A DNA stretch of 64,000 nt from Hungatella sp. (GCA_022796015.1 JAAWHU010000002.1:1-64000); one strand, 5' to 3'. Counted from the stretch's first letter, positions 38,655 to 48,533 are shown. Notes: generated by a model not told the origin, from the letters alone. Made by a program: numbers and translations.

Positions 38655-39707
38655 ATCTTTCTTTTCTAAAAACAGCTCTTCTAATTCTTCATCACTCTTC
38701 TTCAGCAGCCAGCTGCAATAAACTCCCTTTATAAAGTCTTTTCGATCCTTAGTACTGTGAGCATTTGCCTCCATGATCCTGCGCAGTATGGCAAGTCCTT
38801 CTTCTCTACCTTTAGCCTTCACTCCAGAGTGGTTCAGTTCTTCATTAATATCCTCATAGATATAAGAAAATATTTTGCTCCAACGTTTTCCCAGATCATA
38901 CAGGCGTTCCATATTGGCAATTCTTTTTTCTGTGTATTGGTCTCCCCCGGGACCCGGCTTCATAACAATATCTCTTGAGGCATCTTCGGACACACAAAAT
39001 TCTATCTCATTTCTTCCAGAGCGCAGGTAAGGCAGAAAGACTGTACATAGCTCACCTGGACCTAGGTCGGATGTATCCACAGGATTTTTTGTATATTTTT
39101 TCCGTGGGCCATTACAATCCCGGCAGATAGGAAGCAGGTTATATGGGTGTAATGCCAATACCGGATATTTCTTTCGAGGAAAATAGTGATCCACCTCCCC
39201 CTCTCCCATGCTGAACAGATTTTCTTTCACACAGATCGGACAAACTCTTCCATTTTCTCCGTTTATATATTCATACTCTTTCTGTAGCATTGAGACGCTA
39301 AAAGAGTCTTTATGTTCCGGCAGTCCGCCTTTAATAATATCATACACATCATTACACAGCCTGTTTAGAACTTCCAATGGTTTTCCACGTTTATCTTCTG
39401 CTGCTAAGCGGGGATGAAGTTTGTAGGACACATCATTGATATGTTCCTCATATCCTCTGTCACTAGAAAAAGCCGCGTTGGCCTCTACACGTTCCACATA
39501 AGTCATCTGAAACAGCTCTTCTATATCTTTACAGATTTTGCTCTTCTTTACAATAGGCCGCAAGTCTGTATCAATCAATGATATCAATTCATGGAAGTCC
39601 AGCTCTTGAACCAAACTTTTTATGGAATAATCCAAGATGGTCTGCACCATATCCATCACTCGATTTAAGACATCGGAACAGGCAGGCTGTTTAACAGGCA
39701 AAAACAC
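38649..39707 (-). CDS. HNH endonuclease, PtuB-like (Septu-type effector)
   Basis: 352 residues, starting at a GTG (GAGGG seven nt upstream) two bases after the stop of the ATPase gene. Residues 1-150 are helical. The HNH motif is complete: CPICVKENLFSMGEGEVDHYFPRKKYPVLALHPYNLLPICRDCNGPRK, with CxxC/CxxC zinc ligands, the catalytic His of EVDH and the NL..C..CN segment. ATPase followed by HNH is the layout of Septu (PtuA-PtuB) anti-phage systems. Here the pair closes an operon of type I-like methylase and specificity genes, and may be its cleavage effector. The last codon and stop lie in a MITE end. Confidence 0.8.
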   Translation of the reverse strand: MFLPVKQPACSDVLNRVMDMVQTILDYSIKSLVQELDFHELISLIDTDLRPIVKKSKICKDIEELFQMTYVERVEANAAFSSDRGYEEHINDVSYKLHPRLAAEDKRGKPLEVLNRLCNDVYDIIKGGLPEHKDSFSVSMLQKEYEYINGENGRVCPICVKENLFSMGEGEVDHYFPRKKYPVLALHPYNLLPICRDCNGPRKKYTKNPVDTSDLGPGELCTVFLPYLRSGRNEIEFCVSEDASRDIVMKPGPGGDQYTEKRIANMERLYDLGKRWSKIFSYIYEDINEELNHSGVKAKGREEGLAILRRIMEANAHSTKDRKDFIKGVYCSWLLKKSDEELEELFLEKKDR

Positions 39708-39709
39708 AT

Positions 39710-41302
39710 CTATCCCTCTTTCTTTCTCAAAAACTGTATTTTATCCAACAGACGAAGACGCAGATAACCAGATCCAACACCCTCAAGGTATGTTTCCAGC
39801 TCCTGTATATTATTTACTTCCTTTAGGATCTTCTCTATCTTCTCATAGGAATAAGTACCCACAGAATTTTTAGTTAAAAACAGATTTTCCATAATCTCAT
39901 TACGGCTTCCTCCAAATGTTGAAGCCTGAATATTCAGACATTTTACCCGTCCTTGCCTTTGCACAAAATAGTACAACTGATTTGGAAATGCATCTGTAAG
40001 CATCAGAGAAGAGTGGGTTGCTATGACAATTTCATGGGTTTTCCCAGTTCCTTGGTAAATCCTGTGTATCATAGACACAAAATCAATATTCCAATGCTCA
40101 TTTAGGTAGACATCAGGTTCATCTATCAGAAACAAACATTGACTATTCTCCTTACTTTCTCGTCCCAACACCAAGAGTCCCAGGCGCACAAGAAGCATAT
40201 ATTCTCCTTCGCTAAAGGCATTTTCTTCTACAAGATCATCTGTCCCCTCAATTTTAAATCCCATATGTACTTCTTTAATAATCCCCTTATTACGTGCAAG
40301 GATTAACTTGGACAACAACTCCATAGGATTATCGTAAAAATCACTGAGGTTTTCAATAGCCAAGGAATCATAATCTCCATCTATATAGGGCATATACAAA
40401 AAATTCAAAACGATATCTCCATGACTATTGACCTCATCTATGATCTCATCCTGATAAAGTCTGATTGTATTCCATCTTCCTTTGTCTTTCTGTTGATAAC
40501 TCCCAACTACCGAATCAAAAATACTGCCATATTGCCAAAGCTCATCTTTCAGCTCTGCCACATATCCGGCATTCAGCGTTAAAGACAGGGTAACAGGTTT
40601 CGGCATACCATCTAACATCATCAGAATTTCCCGCCTGCATTTTATATAATTCATCATTCGCCTGGAACCTGCTTCTCCCGGCAGAACAGCAAGAAACGCT
40701 GCAAGAACCAACAGCGAATTCTCCTCATCTACAAACATGCTGATGGGATTTTCTTCCAATGCTTTCAGAGAAACCAGCAGCTTTTTAATATCCCCTCGGC
40801 GTTCCTCTCTGTTTTTCCTGCTTTTACCCAACAGACTCATATCAAACAAATCACTGTAAAGAGTTGTTCTGGGGGAACTTACCATGATATCAAAATAATT
40901 ATTGTTGCTCCCAGACGCACAGGTAAACACATAATCCGGAAGCAGTTCGCGATGATTTTCAAATGTGTGCAGTTGCCATAGACATCCTTCTCCCTCAACC
41001 GACACTGTTATATCCAAATTTTCATCTCCTGCCCCATTGGCAACTTCAACATAATACTCACGATTCCGCAGGATGCAATAAGTCAATGCAAATGTAAAAC
41101 CTGGTGCTTCATTCTGGACAATTCGGGAAAACAAATAACAGATGGCTTCCAGGAACACAGATTTTCCTGAACCATTTAAACCGATAAAAAAGCGTACAGG
41201 AATCTCCTCCTGAAATATATTGGCAGAATCTGTTTGATTAAAATTGACACATGTATTTTTCAAATGCTTATATCCATCAATTTGAATCTTTATAAGCCGC
41301 AT
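39710..41302 (-). CDS. AAA ATPase, PtuA-like / restriction-associated
   Basis: 530 residues of the RecF/OLD/PtuA ABC-like ATPase class. Walker A GLNGSGKSVFLEAI at about 41-54, signature-like FSEGEYMLLVRLGLL at about 371-385, Walker B CLFLIDEPDVYLNEHW and the H-loop IATHSSLMLTDA. The DEPD...LNEHW text is typical of AAA_15/AAA_21 defence ATPases. No TOPRIM domain follows. Length matches PtuA-like proteins. It starts ten bases after the HsdS-like gene and is followed directly by the HNH nuclease, so the two probably form a complex gated by ATP. Confidence 0.82.
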   Translation of the reverse strand: MRLIKIQIDGYKHLKNTCVNFNQTDSANIFQEEIPVRFFIGLNGSGKSVFLEAICYLFSRIVQNEAPGFTFALTYCILRNREYYVEVANGAGDENLDITVSVEGEGCLWQLHTFENHRELLPDYVFTCASGSNNNYFDIMVSSPRTTLYSDLFDMSLLGKSRKNREERRGDIKKLLVSLKALEENPISMFVDEENSLLVLAAFLAVLPGEAGSRRMMNYIKCRREILMMLDGMPKPVTLSLTLNAGYVAELKDELWQYGSIFDSVVGSYQQKDKGRWNTIRLYQDEIIDEVNSHGDIVLNFLYMPYIDGDYDSLAIENLSDFYDNPMELLSKLILARNKGIIKEVHMGFKIEGTDDLVEENAFSEGEYMLLVRLGLLVLGRESKENSQCLFLIDEPDVYLNEHWNIDFVSMIHRIYQGTGKTHEIVIATHSSLMLTDAFPNQLYYFVQRQGRVKCLNIQASTFGGSRNEIMENLFLTKNSVGTYSYEKIEKILKEVNNIQELETYLEGVGSGYLRLRLLDKIQFLRKKEG

Positions 41303-41312
41303 AATCTATCCC

Positions 41313-43304
41313 CTATCCTTTTACATCCCCGCAGATCCATGTATCAATGGGAATGGGACGCCCTCTGTGATCCAGGATCATCTGTCTCATCTCTCCCTGC
41401 TTGTAGTCCTCATCATAATTCAAATACAGTCCCTGCCTGCGCTCTAACAATCCTGCATGCTCCAGAAGACGCACTGTGGCAATGACATCCTGAATCCCAC
41501 GACTCTCAAATTCATGTTTTCCCGAGCGCAATGCTACCTGCTTTCCAATCATATGACAAGCTAAAGGCTGCAAAGCCAAAAGAAATTCTTCAAAAACCGC
41601 CTGCTGGAATGCTGACAGCTGAGACAAAAAGAAACGAGCTGAATCCGGAAGCCGCCGAAACCGCGAATACTCGTTCTCCATGTCTATAGAATATTTCGTC
41701 AGAAACGATTCCACTAATTCATCTTCTTCAAATCTCACTTCCTGAATATGGCGTATATAACCAAAATCCTGCTGCTCACTTAATATACCGTTTTCCTCCA
41801 GCAACTCTGACTCATCTCTTTCCTTCTCAGCTCCGTAGGCCACCGGCTGCATTTGAATTACCTGAATGGTACTTCTGTCTATCCTCTTCACCCTGATATG
41901 TCCCAAAAGTCCATAATTCTTCTGGCTAACCAGCCTTACCTGATCCAAAACCTGTATTTCTGCTTCTAACGGAAGCTGAGACAATCTGATGGACCTGATC
42001 TCTCTTGGAGGAACCTGGATACATTCTAAATAGGAATCATAAAAACAGGTAGTTCCCCATGGAGTAATCCAAAATCTTCCTTCCTGATACCCCTTTGGAA
42101 CTGCTCTGTCATCTTGCTTGGCTTCTTCTCTTTGAAGCCAAACACGAATTTTGGCATACCAGATCTCCTGCAGTTTTCTCAATCTCTCTATTATTTTTTC
42201 GGCAGTATGGATATAGAGGAAATAATCGTTAAGCTTTTGGGAATAACATACCTGCTGTTGCAAATCCACATGAGGGAGAGGAAGCTCCATCAGAACCCGT
42301 TTGTTTAAAGAACTCTGAAATGATGTAGAATTTTTAGCGTTTTCCCGAATATATTGTTTTGTATAGGGATGGGTCAGCCATGCAAACAAAAATAAAGGTT
42401 CCATGATGTCCTTCTTTACCCGTATCCTGAGGGTATTTTGTCCAAATACACATACATCCTCAGGTTCTCTGAGAACAATACCGCATTTGCCAAGTCTCTC
42501 GGCATTGTTAATGCGGTTCATCACAATATCACCTGCATGCAGACCATATACTTCCAGCTTTTCGTTCTCGGTTTCCACCCATGGAATCTGTTTATCCCAA
42601 ATCTCCCAATCATCTAACTGAGAAGTCGCCACATAACGAGTAGCTTTTTTCTGTGCCTGTCCTTTTTTAGCCGCCCCGTTTAAGGTAATATCCCCACACT
42701 CTCCTAGTTTCAGATATTTTTGCCTATGTACCGCAGATTCCACAGCCTCTCCAAAACAGTCGTCAAACAGCAGATGAGCCGCCTGTTTCAGCTTTTCAGT
42801 TAATTCCTTTTGCTGAAGTTCGCTTTCACGCAATGATGTAAGTTTCCTGGCAATTAGATTCTGGACATTCAAATCAGGTACCGGAATCTTAAATTTTTTT
42901 AGAACGGAAAGACGAAGGGAAGCATATACCGCGCCTCCTGCTTCAGCCTTCAAGGCCTCCTGCATGGCCAAAAGACAATACATCCCATAAAGCGGCGCCA
43001 CCTTGGTCTCATCAAACTCCAAGGCAATCATATTGTTGCTTGGAGCCATAGGGATCTGGGCAATTCCTACTTTTCCGATTGTACCCGTACTAGAGAAAAA
43101 CACGGTATGAACAGGGGACACCCTCGCCTGCCTCATCCCATCCGCAGACAGGCTGCGGGAAGTACTTCTGATCTCAGCGTTATTCAAATCTTCCACTTTC
43201 ACCCATGGACATCCGCCTTGACCAAAAGCCTGCTGTCCACCTTTGAGACCAGACCCGGAATATATTTGGGCTACATTTTCCAAAGGTATCACTTTTACAG
43301 TCAT
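41313..43304 (-). CDS. hsdS: Type I-like specificity subunit (HsdS) with long C-terminal extension
   Basis: 663 residues, against roughly 400 for standard HsdS. Two target-recognition domains: TRD1 at 1-140 (VKVEDLNN, SSTGTIGKVGIA, YASLRLSVLKKFKIPVPDLNVQNLIARKL) then a long coiled helix, and TRD2 at about 195-350 (YVATSQLDDW, GDIVMNRINN, LPLPHVDLQQQV) with a second helix. From about 410 to the end is a further domain (IRSIRLSQLPLEAEIQVLDQVRLVSQKNY and a winged-helix-like AFQQAVFEEFLLALQPLA...DVIATVRLLEHAGLLE). The start overlaps the methylase stop by 4 bp. It should direct the methylases to a split recognition sequence; the extension may dock the ATPase/HNH pair. Confidence 0.82.
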   Translation of the reverse strand: MTVKVIPLENVAQIYSGSGLKGGQQAFGQGGCPWVKVEDLNNAEIRSTSRSLSADGMRQARVSPVHTVFFSSTGTIGKVGIAQIPMAPSNNMIALEFDETKVAPLYGMYCLLAMQEALKAEAGGAVYASLRLSVLKKFKIPVPDLNVQNLIARKLTSLRESELQQKELTEKLKQAAHLLFDDCFGEAVESAVHRQKYLKLGECGDITLNGAAKKGQAQKKATRYVATSQLDDWEIWDKQIPWVETENEKLEVYGLHAGDIVMNRINNAERLGKCGIVLREPEDVCVFGQNTLRIRVKKDIMEPLFLFAWLTHPYTKQYIRENAKNSTSFQSSLNKRVLMELPLPHVDLQQQVCYSQKLNDYFLYIHTAEKIIERLRKLQEIWYAKIRVWLQREEAKQDDRAVPKGYQEGRFWITPWGTTCFYDSYLECIQVPPREIRSIRLSQLPLEAEIQVLDQVRLVSQKNYGLLGHIRVKRIDRSTIQVIQMQPVAYGAEKERDESELLEENGILSEQQDFGYIRHIQEVRFEEDELVESFLTKYSIDMENEYSRFRRLPDSARFFLSQLSAFQQAVFEEFLLALQPLACHMIGKQVALRSGKHEFESRGIQDVIATVRLLEHAGLLERRQGLYLNYDEDYKQGEMRQMILDHRGRPIPIDTWICGDVKG

Positions 43305-44518
43305 ATTTCAGAATCCTCTCTAAAATAGCGATAAACAGAATCATTCAATTTCTCTTGTCCTTTGAGAATCCTTTCCCACAGTTCTCTCCCCTGTTGGCTA
43401 ACATACCTATACTTTGATCTTTGATAGTGATTGGCGCCAAATATATACTCCTTTTCCTTGATCTCTTCCAAAGATGCCGTCCAGAAATCATCCTTTTCCC
43501 CCTTTTTCCAGCGCTTCCATGCCTCTGTAATCTGCTTGATACTTTGTTCATAGACAGTATCTGAAAATTCATTTTCCGGCCCCACATATTCGGGAACATC
43601 ACCGAAAAACACTTGATGCCCAGGCAGAGAAGGCTGATTGCTCAAAAGCACCAATGATGATTTGCTAACTGTATACGGCTTATATATTTTTCTCGGAAGC
43701 GATATCACACACTCCAGGCTATGATTAACGAGTATATTCCGACGCATTCTGACAACATCACCATTGATTGTATTTGTCAAAAAACCTTCAGGAACCAGAA
43801 TACCACATCGTCCTTCTTCTTTCAGTGTGTAAATCATTCGGTCTATAAAATTAAGAGTCTCACGGATATCATCACTATAAGGCGGGTTGGCCAATATTAC
43901 ATCGACTTTCTCTTTCCCTGGATTTTTCAGAAAATCTCCCTGATATAAGGCTACATCTGTCATACCATTAAAACTGGTATTAAAAAAAGCAGTTGTTTTT
44001 ATTTCTTTGTCAAGATCCATACCTATATATCTGCAGTCCCTGCATCTTTTTGCAGCTGCAACCAATAATCTGCCGCAGCCGCAGACCGGGTCCATAACAA
44101 CTTCTCCTGCCATGGGTTCCAGCATACGTGCCATCATATCTGCTAAGGACAGCGGGGTAATAAAGTTTCCCATGATTCCATTTGTATACATTGTTTGCAG
44201 CAGATCATCCAATATCTTCGCAGCAGATTCCTCTATATTCTCACAGGAATGCCACCTAACCAAATATTCTGTCAGATTGTGCCACTCATCCTCATCCATG
44301 GCCGTTAAAGCTCTTCCAAATTCATAATCCTGCTCTCTCAGCTCGGCGTATCTGCACAAACATTCATCAATTACCTGCTGACGCCCTGCCCCTTTTAGAC
44401 GAGAAATTAATGCCTCTCCATCTGTCTTCATCCCATATAAAAGCAGTGCGAAATCGTTTAAAAATCCCAGTGCTTCTGTCTGCCGGCGCAATACCTGCCT
44501 TAAAAATTTATGTGTCAT
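43301..44518 (-). CDS. N-6 adenine DNA methylase, second HsdM-like subunit
   Basis: 405 residues. An N-terminal helical region (1-115) precedes the Rossmann domain: motif I MDPVCGCGRLLVAAAKRC, YIGMDLDKEIKTTA, and motif IV ILANPPYSDD, the adenine methylase catalytic NPPY. It differs clearly from the methylase upstream and is shorter than a classic HsdM (about 500). Two unequal HsdM-like proteins with one HsdS is uncommon; they could form a mixed M2S complex. Thirteen bases separate it from the first methylase. Confidence 0.82.
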   Translation of the reverse strand: MTHKFLRQVLRRQTEALGFLNDFALLLYGMKTDGEALISRLKGAGRQQVIDECLCRYAELREQDYEFGRALTAMDEDEWHNLTEYLVRWHSCENIEESAAKILDDLLQTMYTNGIMGNFITPLSLADMMARMLEPMAGEVVMDPVCGCGRLLVAAAKRCRDCRYIGMDLDKEIKTTAFFNTSFNGMTDVALYQGDFLKNPGKEKVDVILANPPYSDDIRETLNFIDRMIYTLKEEGRCGILVPEGFLTNTINGDVVRMRRNILVNHSLECVISLPRKIYKPYTVSKSSLVLLSNQPSLPGHQVFFGDVPEYVGPENEFSDTVYEQSIKQITEAWKRWKKGEKDDFWTASLEEIKEKEYIFGANHYQRSKYRYVSQQGRELWERILKGQEKLNDSVYRYFREDSEI

Positions 44519-44531
44519 TTCAAAGATTATC

Positions 44532-45980
44532 CTACTTTCCCTTCAGAATCCGGTTCAAAGTAACCCCATTCTCTTCCAGCAAGTCTCTCAGCTCTCTTTC
44601 CAGCTGTCTCTCATACAAGTCTAATTCCTCTAATTCAGGCTGTCTTTGGTGCTGGTGAATCATATACCGCTCCGGAGCCAGGGAATAATTCTCTGTTTCA
44701 ATGTCTTTGACAGCTACCTGCCGGCAGAACTCCGGCTGATCATCCTCTATTCCATTTTCATAATTCTGATAAACTTCCACCACTCTTTTCCGGTCTGAAT
44801 CTGACAAACGAGTATATCCATATTCTGTTTTTCCCATCCTCCTGGCATCTACAAACAATATTTTGTTTCTGCAGATCTCACTCTTTCTTTTCTTTAATAT
44901 CCATAAAGACACAGACACCTTTGTAGCATAAAACATTCCCGGCGGAAATGTGATAATCGCCTCCAGAACATCATCCTGTAAAAGAGCTGCCCGAATTCTC
45001 CGTTCTTCATTATGTCTGCTGGCCAAAATTCTGTTGCTGAATATAGCCCCCATGGTGCCATGGTCATCTAAGTGGTAAAGCATATGCTGCATCCAGATAA
45101 AGTCGTCTCTTTTTCCGGAAGGAAACCCATATTTCCATCGTCTGTCATTGACCAGTTGTTCCTTGCTCCATCCGAATTCGCGAAAAGGCGGATTGGCCAA
45201 CACATAGTCAGCCTTCAATTTTTCATGTATATCCAGTCTGATGCTATTGGCTGGGACGTCCCCCAAGTCGGCATCGATCCCTCTTAATAGAAGATTCATG
45301 CGGGCGGTTTTCCAGCTTTCCCTGCTTTCTTCCTGGCCATATAGTCGAAAACCTCTGTTTTTTTTCCTCATGTAATCAGCAGCGTACAACAACATACTGC
45401 CGGAACCGCAGCAGGGATCATAGATGGTTCCTCCCTTTGGCTCAAGAAGCTCTATAACCAAGTCAGCGATCTGACGAGGTGTGGCATATTGCCCTGCCTG
45501 TTTAATAGTTCGAGGTATGAAATGTGCTATAAAATATTCATAAAACTGCGAGAAATTAAAACCATGCTGATCATCTCCGGAATAAGAGATTTGTTCCATC
45601 CTGTAAACTATTTGTGAAATCTCATTGTCATCAAAATCCCCAAGCACACTTTCAGGGCACACAAGCCCTTTATACTTGGAATCTGATTGATTTATGATAC
45701 ACATGGCATTATAGACAGACTTCCTCAAATTATAGTGCTTTTCTTCCTTCAAATTCTCCCATCTCAAATACGGCGGAAAATAAATGCCGCCTTTTTTCCA
45801 GTATCTGTACTCCTGCTCCTCACAACCTGGCTTTTCAGCCTTTTGTAAAGCATATTCTCTTTCAAATTCTAGGCTTGCGAAGCGGAAGACAAGCATACTC
45901 ACAATAAACTCTTTTCCCTTCTCATCACTGGAATGATCTTTTAAAAACAGGCTGATCTGACTCCAAAGATCATCTATCAT
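44532..45980 (-). CDS. hsdM: N-6 adenine DNA methylase HsdM, first subunit
   Basis: About 482 residues from the ATG at 45980, which overlaps the stop codon of the upstream glycosyltransferase gene (GGATGATAG); a longer in-frame start would lie inside that gene. HsdM N-terminal helical domain MIDDLWSQISLFLKDH...FIVSMLVFRFAS, then QAGQYATPRQIADLVIELLEPK, motif I YDPCCGSGSMLL, and motif IV VLANPPFREFGW. Methylates adenine in the sequence read by HsdS. First gene of the five-gene cassette; no HsdR gene is present anywhere in the window. Confidence 0.88.
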   Translation of the reverse strand: MIDDLWSQISLFLKDHSSDEKGKEFIVSMLVFRFASLEFEREYALQKAEKPGCEEQEYRYWKKGGIYFPPYLRWENLKEEKHYNLRKSVYNAMCIINQSDSKYKGLVCPESVLGDFDDNEISQIVYRMEQISYSGDDQHGFNFSQFYEYFIAHFIPRTIKQAGQYATPRQIADLVIELLEPKGGTIYDPCCGSGSMLLYAADYMRKKNRGFRLYGQEESRESWKTARMNLLLRGIDADLGDVPANSIRLDIHEKLKADYVLANPPFREFGWSKEQLVNDRRWKYGFPSGKRDDFIWMQHMLYHLDDHGTMGAIFSNRILASRHNEERRIRAALLQDDVLEAIITFPPGMFYATKVSVSLWILKKRKSEICRNKILFVDARRMGKTEYGYTRLSDSDRKRVVEVYQNYENGIEDDQPEFCRQVAVKDIETENYSLAPERYMIHQHQRQPELEELDLYERQLERELRDLLEENGVTLNRILKGK

Positions 45981-48505
45981 CCCACTGCCTCCAGAATCCA
46001 GTCCGCACAATGGCTCCAAGTCAGGCCTTCCGCCACCTTCTCATATCCTCGCTCAATCATGGCCTGTGTCTGTTCCTGACACTCAAGAATCTCTCTGGCA
46101 ATATGGGGAAGCCTCTCCAGATGATCCAGGTCATAAAGGCGGATATCCACTCCATCCGTAAAGTTCTCGTCAATCCAGGTGCTGGAATCCGTCAGCGGAA
46201 GGGAATGCTGCAGCAAGGTATTGAAGATCCTGTCATGAGTCCCTCCTTTGAAGCCCGGCATTACATTAAGATTAATTCTGGCATCAGCCATGTAGGCCAA
46301 GGTGTCCCCATAGGGAATCCGATCCTCAATACGGTGAACATTGGCATATCCTGCCGAGGGATGATTCTCCCACCCCCGTCCTAAGAGATAAAGGTTCAGG
46401 CCTGACTCTGCAAGGGCGGTCACCACCTTCTCCCTCTGGTGCATACGGATAGCCCAGTCGATACAGTTGCATCCATAGAGCATCTGCCGCAGGGTTTCGC
46501 CCGGAATATCCCAGCCATACTGGTCTCTGGTAAGAAGAAACGCCTTCCAGATAGACAGGCTGCTGTCCTTTTTCAGATTGTCAAATACGCCCTCATACAG
46601 TTTATAGGCGTCACTTCCCTTAGGGCATACCTGCTCTATCTCGGAAAATTTCCCCTGGGGGCTGTAGTAGGTGCCGCAGAACAGGATGTCGTAGGTTCGC
46701 TTCTCAAAGGGAATCACCGGTCTGTCTTTCCCGGGCATGACTCCCACATGAGGCATAAATGCCACATCAATATGTGCAAAATAGGTTCTCACATACTCTA
46801 CATGTTCCCTGTCACAGCAGAACAACCGGTATTTCTTAGGAGGATTATCAAAGGCCGGCTGGAAGCGGAGAGGCGGATCCATAAGTATATCCACAACCAC
46901 GGCATCATGGTGATCCCACAGCTTAACAAAGTCAGAATCCCTGACTGCTAAAGCGTCAAAGCAAATGGCTGCATCTACCTTTTTCTCAATAAATTTATTA
47001 AACTCAGCATAGGAATGGATTCCGCCTTCTTCACGGGAATTTCTCAAATCAAGAATAAAGATCTCATGTCCCCTTCTCTTTAATTCTGCCCATAACTGAT
47101 CTGTGAAAAAGTTAAATGATTCTACAGAGGAATAGAATAACACCATCCGAAGACCTTTTTCATGATCCTTTTCCCATGCTGTTCCCAGCGCCTGTCTCAC
47201 TGCCGCCATCTCCTCTGGTGCAAAGGTTCCCTTTAAAACCTGAACCATTGCCCCGTAATTTGCAGAAATAGCCGCCCTCAAAAGGAATAACCGGTCCTTC
47301 AATGTGCCTAGATTATAAAAAGAACGGCCCAGGAACACAGCCACATCCTCGGCCCTGCTGTTCTTATCCTTGGAAAATGCAGAGAGCATCACCACTGCCG
47401 TACTCATCAAATAAGGATTCTCCTTCAGCAAAGCCGTGGTAAGCTGAACACATCCCTCCAAATCTCCGTTGTTGAAGCAGCAGATGGCCAACATCTCATA
47501 GGCCTTCATGATCTCTCCTGACAGAGCCATGGCTTTTCCCGTATTGCCGTACTGCTCCAATATCCCAAGAGCCTGACGCAGGTGCTTCTCCGCCTCCTCA
47601 TACCTTCCCTTTTCTGCCAGGTATCGTCCCAGCAGATAGTCATAGTCTGCCTCCTTGGGCCTGCGCTTCACAGCCTCCTGGTAGACCTCCAGGATGGCGG
47701 ACTCGTCCTCCTTTTTGCTCCCTGTAGTCAGAAGATTTAAAAGACGCAGATAAACCTTGGTTGCCAGGATATCAAACTCCCCAGGCTGCTCCGGCATGAG
47801 AGCCATGGATCTGCGGTATGCCTTCTCCGCCTCATCCTCCTGGCCCATGCTGTCATACTCATTGCCCAGATATCCCCACATCTCGTAGTCGTCCGAGTTC
47901 TCCTCCAGCTCCTTCTCAATGAGCCTAAGATTCCTTTTGCTTCCCAGCTTCTCTTTTTTCTCCAATGCCCCATATCCCGTATGGAAAATAGACAGTTCAT
48001 TGGCATCAATGGCATTAAGCGGAACATCCGGCGAGGAGGACACCAGCGTCTCGTGAATCCGCCTTTTGTACCTGATGGCAGGATGATTGCGGAACACACG
48101 GATCTGGGTATCCACTCCCAGAACCTGCCCTTCATTGCTCATATGAATCCACGCCGTCACCACACCATTGACCTGGGTATCCTGAAGCTTCTCCACATAA
48201 TCCAGCAGTTTTCCTGCATCCTCCCCGGAAAAATACTCGTCCGCGTCCAGAAGGGCCACCCACTCATAGCCGGCCTTCTCGATGGCATAATTCTTGGCGG
48301 CGGCAAAATCGTCAATCCACTGAAATTCGTAGACCTTAGCCCCCATTCTTCTTGCAATCTCCACAGTACGGTCTGTAGAGCCGGTATCCACTACGATCTG
48401 CTCCGACACCACGCCCTTGCCCCAGGATAGGGCCCGCTCTATGTTTTTCTCCTCATTCTTTACGATCATACACTGAGAAATCCTTGCTTTTCCGGCTTTG
48501 CTCAC
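45977..48505 (-). CDS. Bifunctional glycosyltransferase: GT2-TPR fused to a CgeB-like GT-B domain
   Basis: About 842 residues from a GTG at 48505 with AAGGGAG upstream; the frame is open further but only through a MITE. Residues 1-450 match the other paralogues (RISQCMIVKNEEKNIERALSWG, VDTGSTDRTVEIARRMGAKV, ALLDADEYF, TPR repeats). Residues 470-842 add a second glycosyltransferase of the CgeB/DUF3880 kind: LRMVLFYSSVESFNFFTDQLWAELKRRGHE, FMPHVGVMPG, YDILFCGTYYSPQGK, and a C-terminal GGTHDRIFNTLLQHSLPLTDSS. Two sugars may thus be added in sequence by one protein. Its stop overlaps the start of hsdM. Confidence 0.85.
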   Translation of the reverse strand: MSKAGKARISQCMIVKNEEKNIERALSWGKGVVSEQIVVDTGSTDRTVEIARRMGAKVYEFQWIDDFAAAKNYAIEKAGYEWVALLDADEYFSGEDAGKLLDYVEKLQDTQVNGVVTAWIHMSNEGQVLGVDTQIRVFRNHPAIRYKRRIHETLVSSSPDVPLNAIDANELSIFHTGYGALEKKEKLGSKRNLRLIEKELEENSDDYEMWGYLGNEYDSMGQEDEAEKAYRRSMALMPEQPGEFDILATKVYLRLLNLLTTGSKKEDESAILEVYQEAVKRRPKEADYDYLLGRYLAEKGRYEEAEKHLRQALGILEQYGNTGKAMALSGEIMKAYEMLAICCFNNGDLEGCVQLTTALLKENPYLMSTAVVMLSAFSKDKNSRAEDVAVFLGRSFYNLGTLKDRLFLLRAAISANYGAMVQVLKGTFAPEEMAAVRQALGTAWEKDHEKGLRMVLFYSSVESFNFFTDQLWAELKRRGHEIFILDLRNSREEGGIHSYAEFNKFIEKKVDAAICFDALAVRDSDFVKLWDHHDAVVVDILMDPPLRFQPAFDNPPKKYRLFCCDREHVEYVRTYFAHIDVAFMPHVGVMPGKDRPVIPFEKRTYDILFCGTYYSPQGKFSEIEQVCPKGSDAYKLYEGVFDNLKKDSSLSIWKAFLLTRDQYGWDIPGETLRQMLYGCNCIDWAIRMHQREKVVTALAESGLNLYLLGRGWENHPSAGYANVHRIEDRIPYGDTLAYMADARINLNVMPGFKGGTHDRIFNTLLQHSLPLTDSSTWIDENFTDGVDIRLYDLDHLERLPHIAREILECQEQTQAMIERGYEKVAEGLTWSHCADWILEAVG

Positions 48506-48533
48506 AATTTTCTCCCTTCTATTTCTTAGTAAT

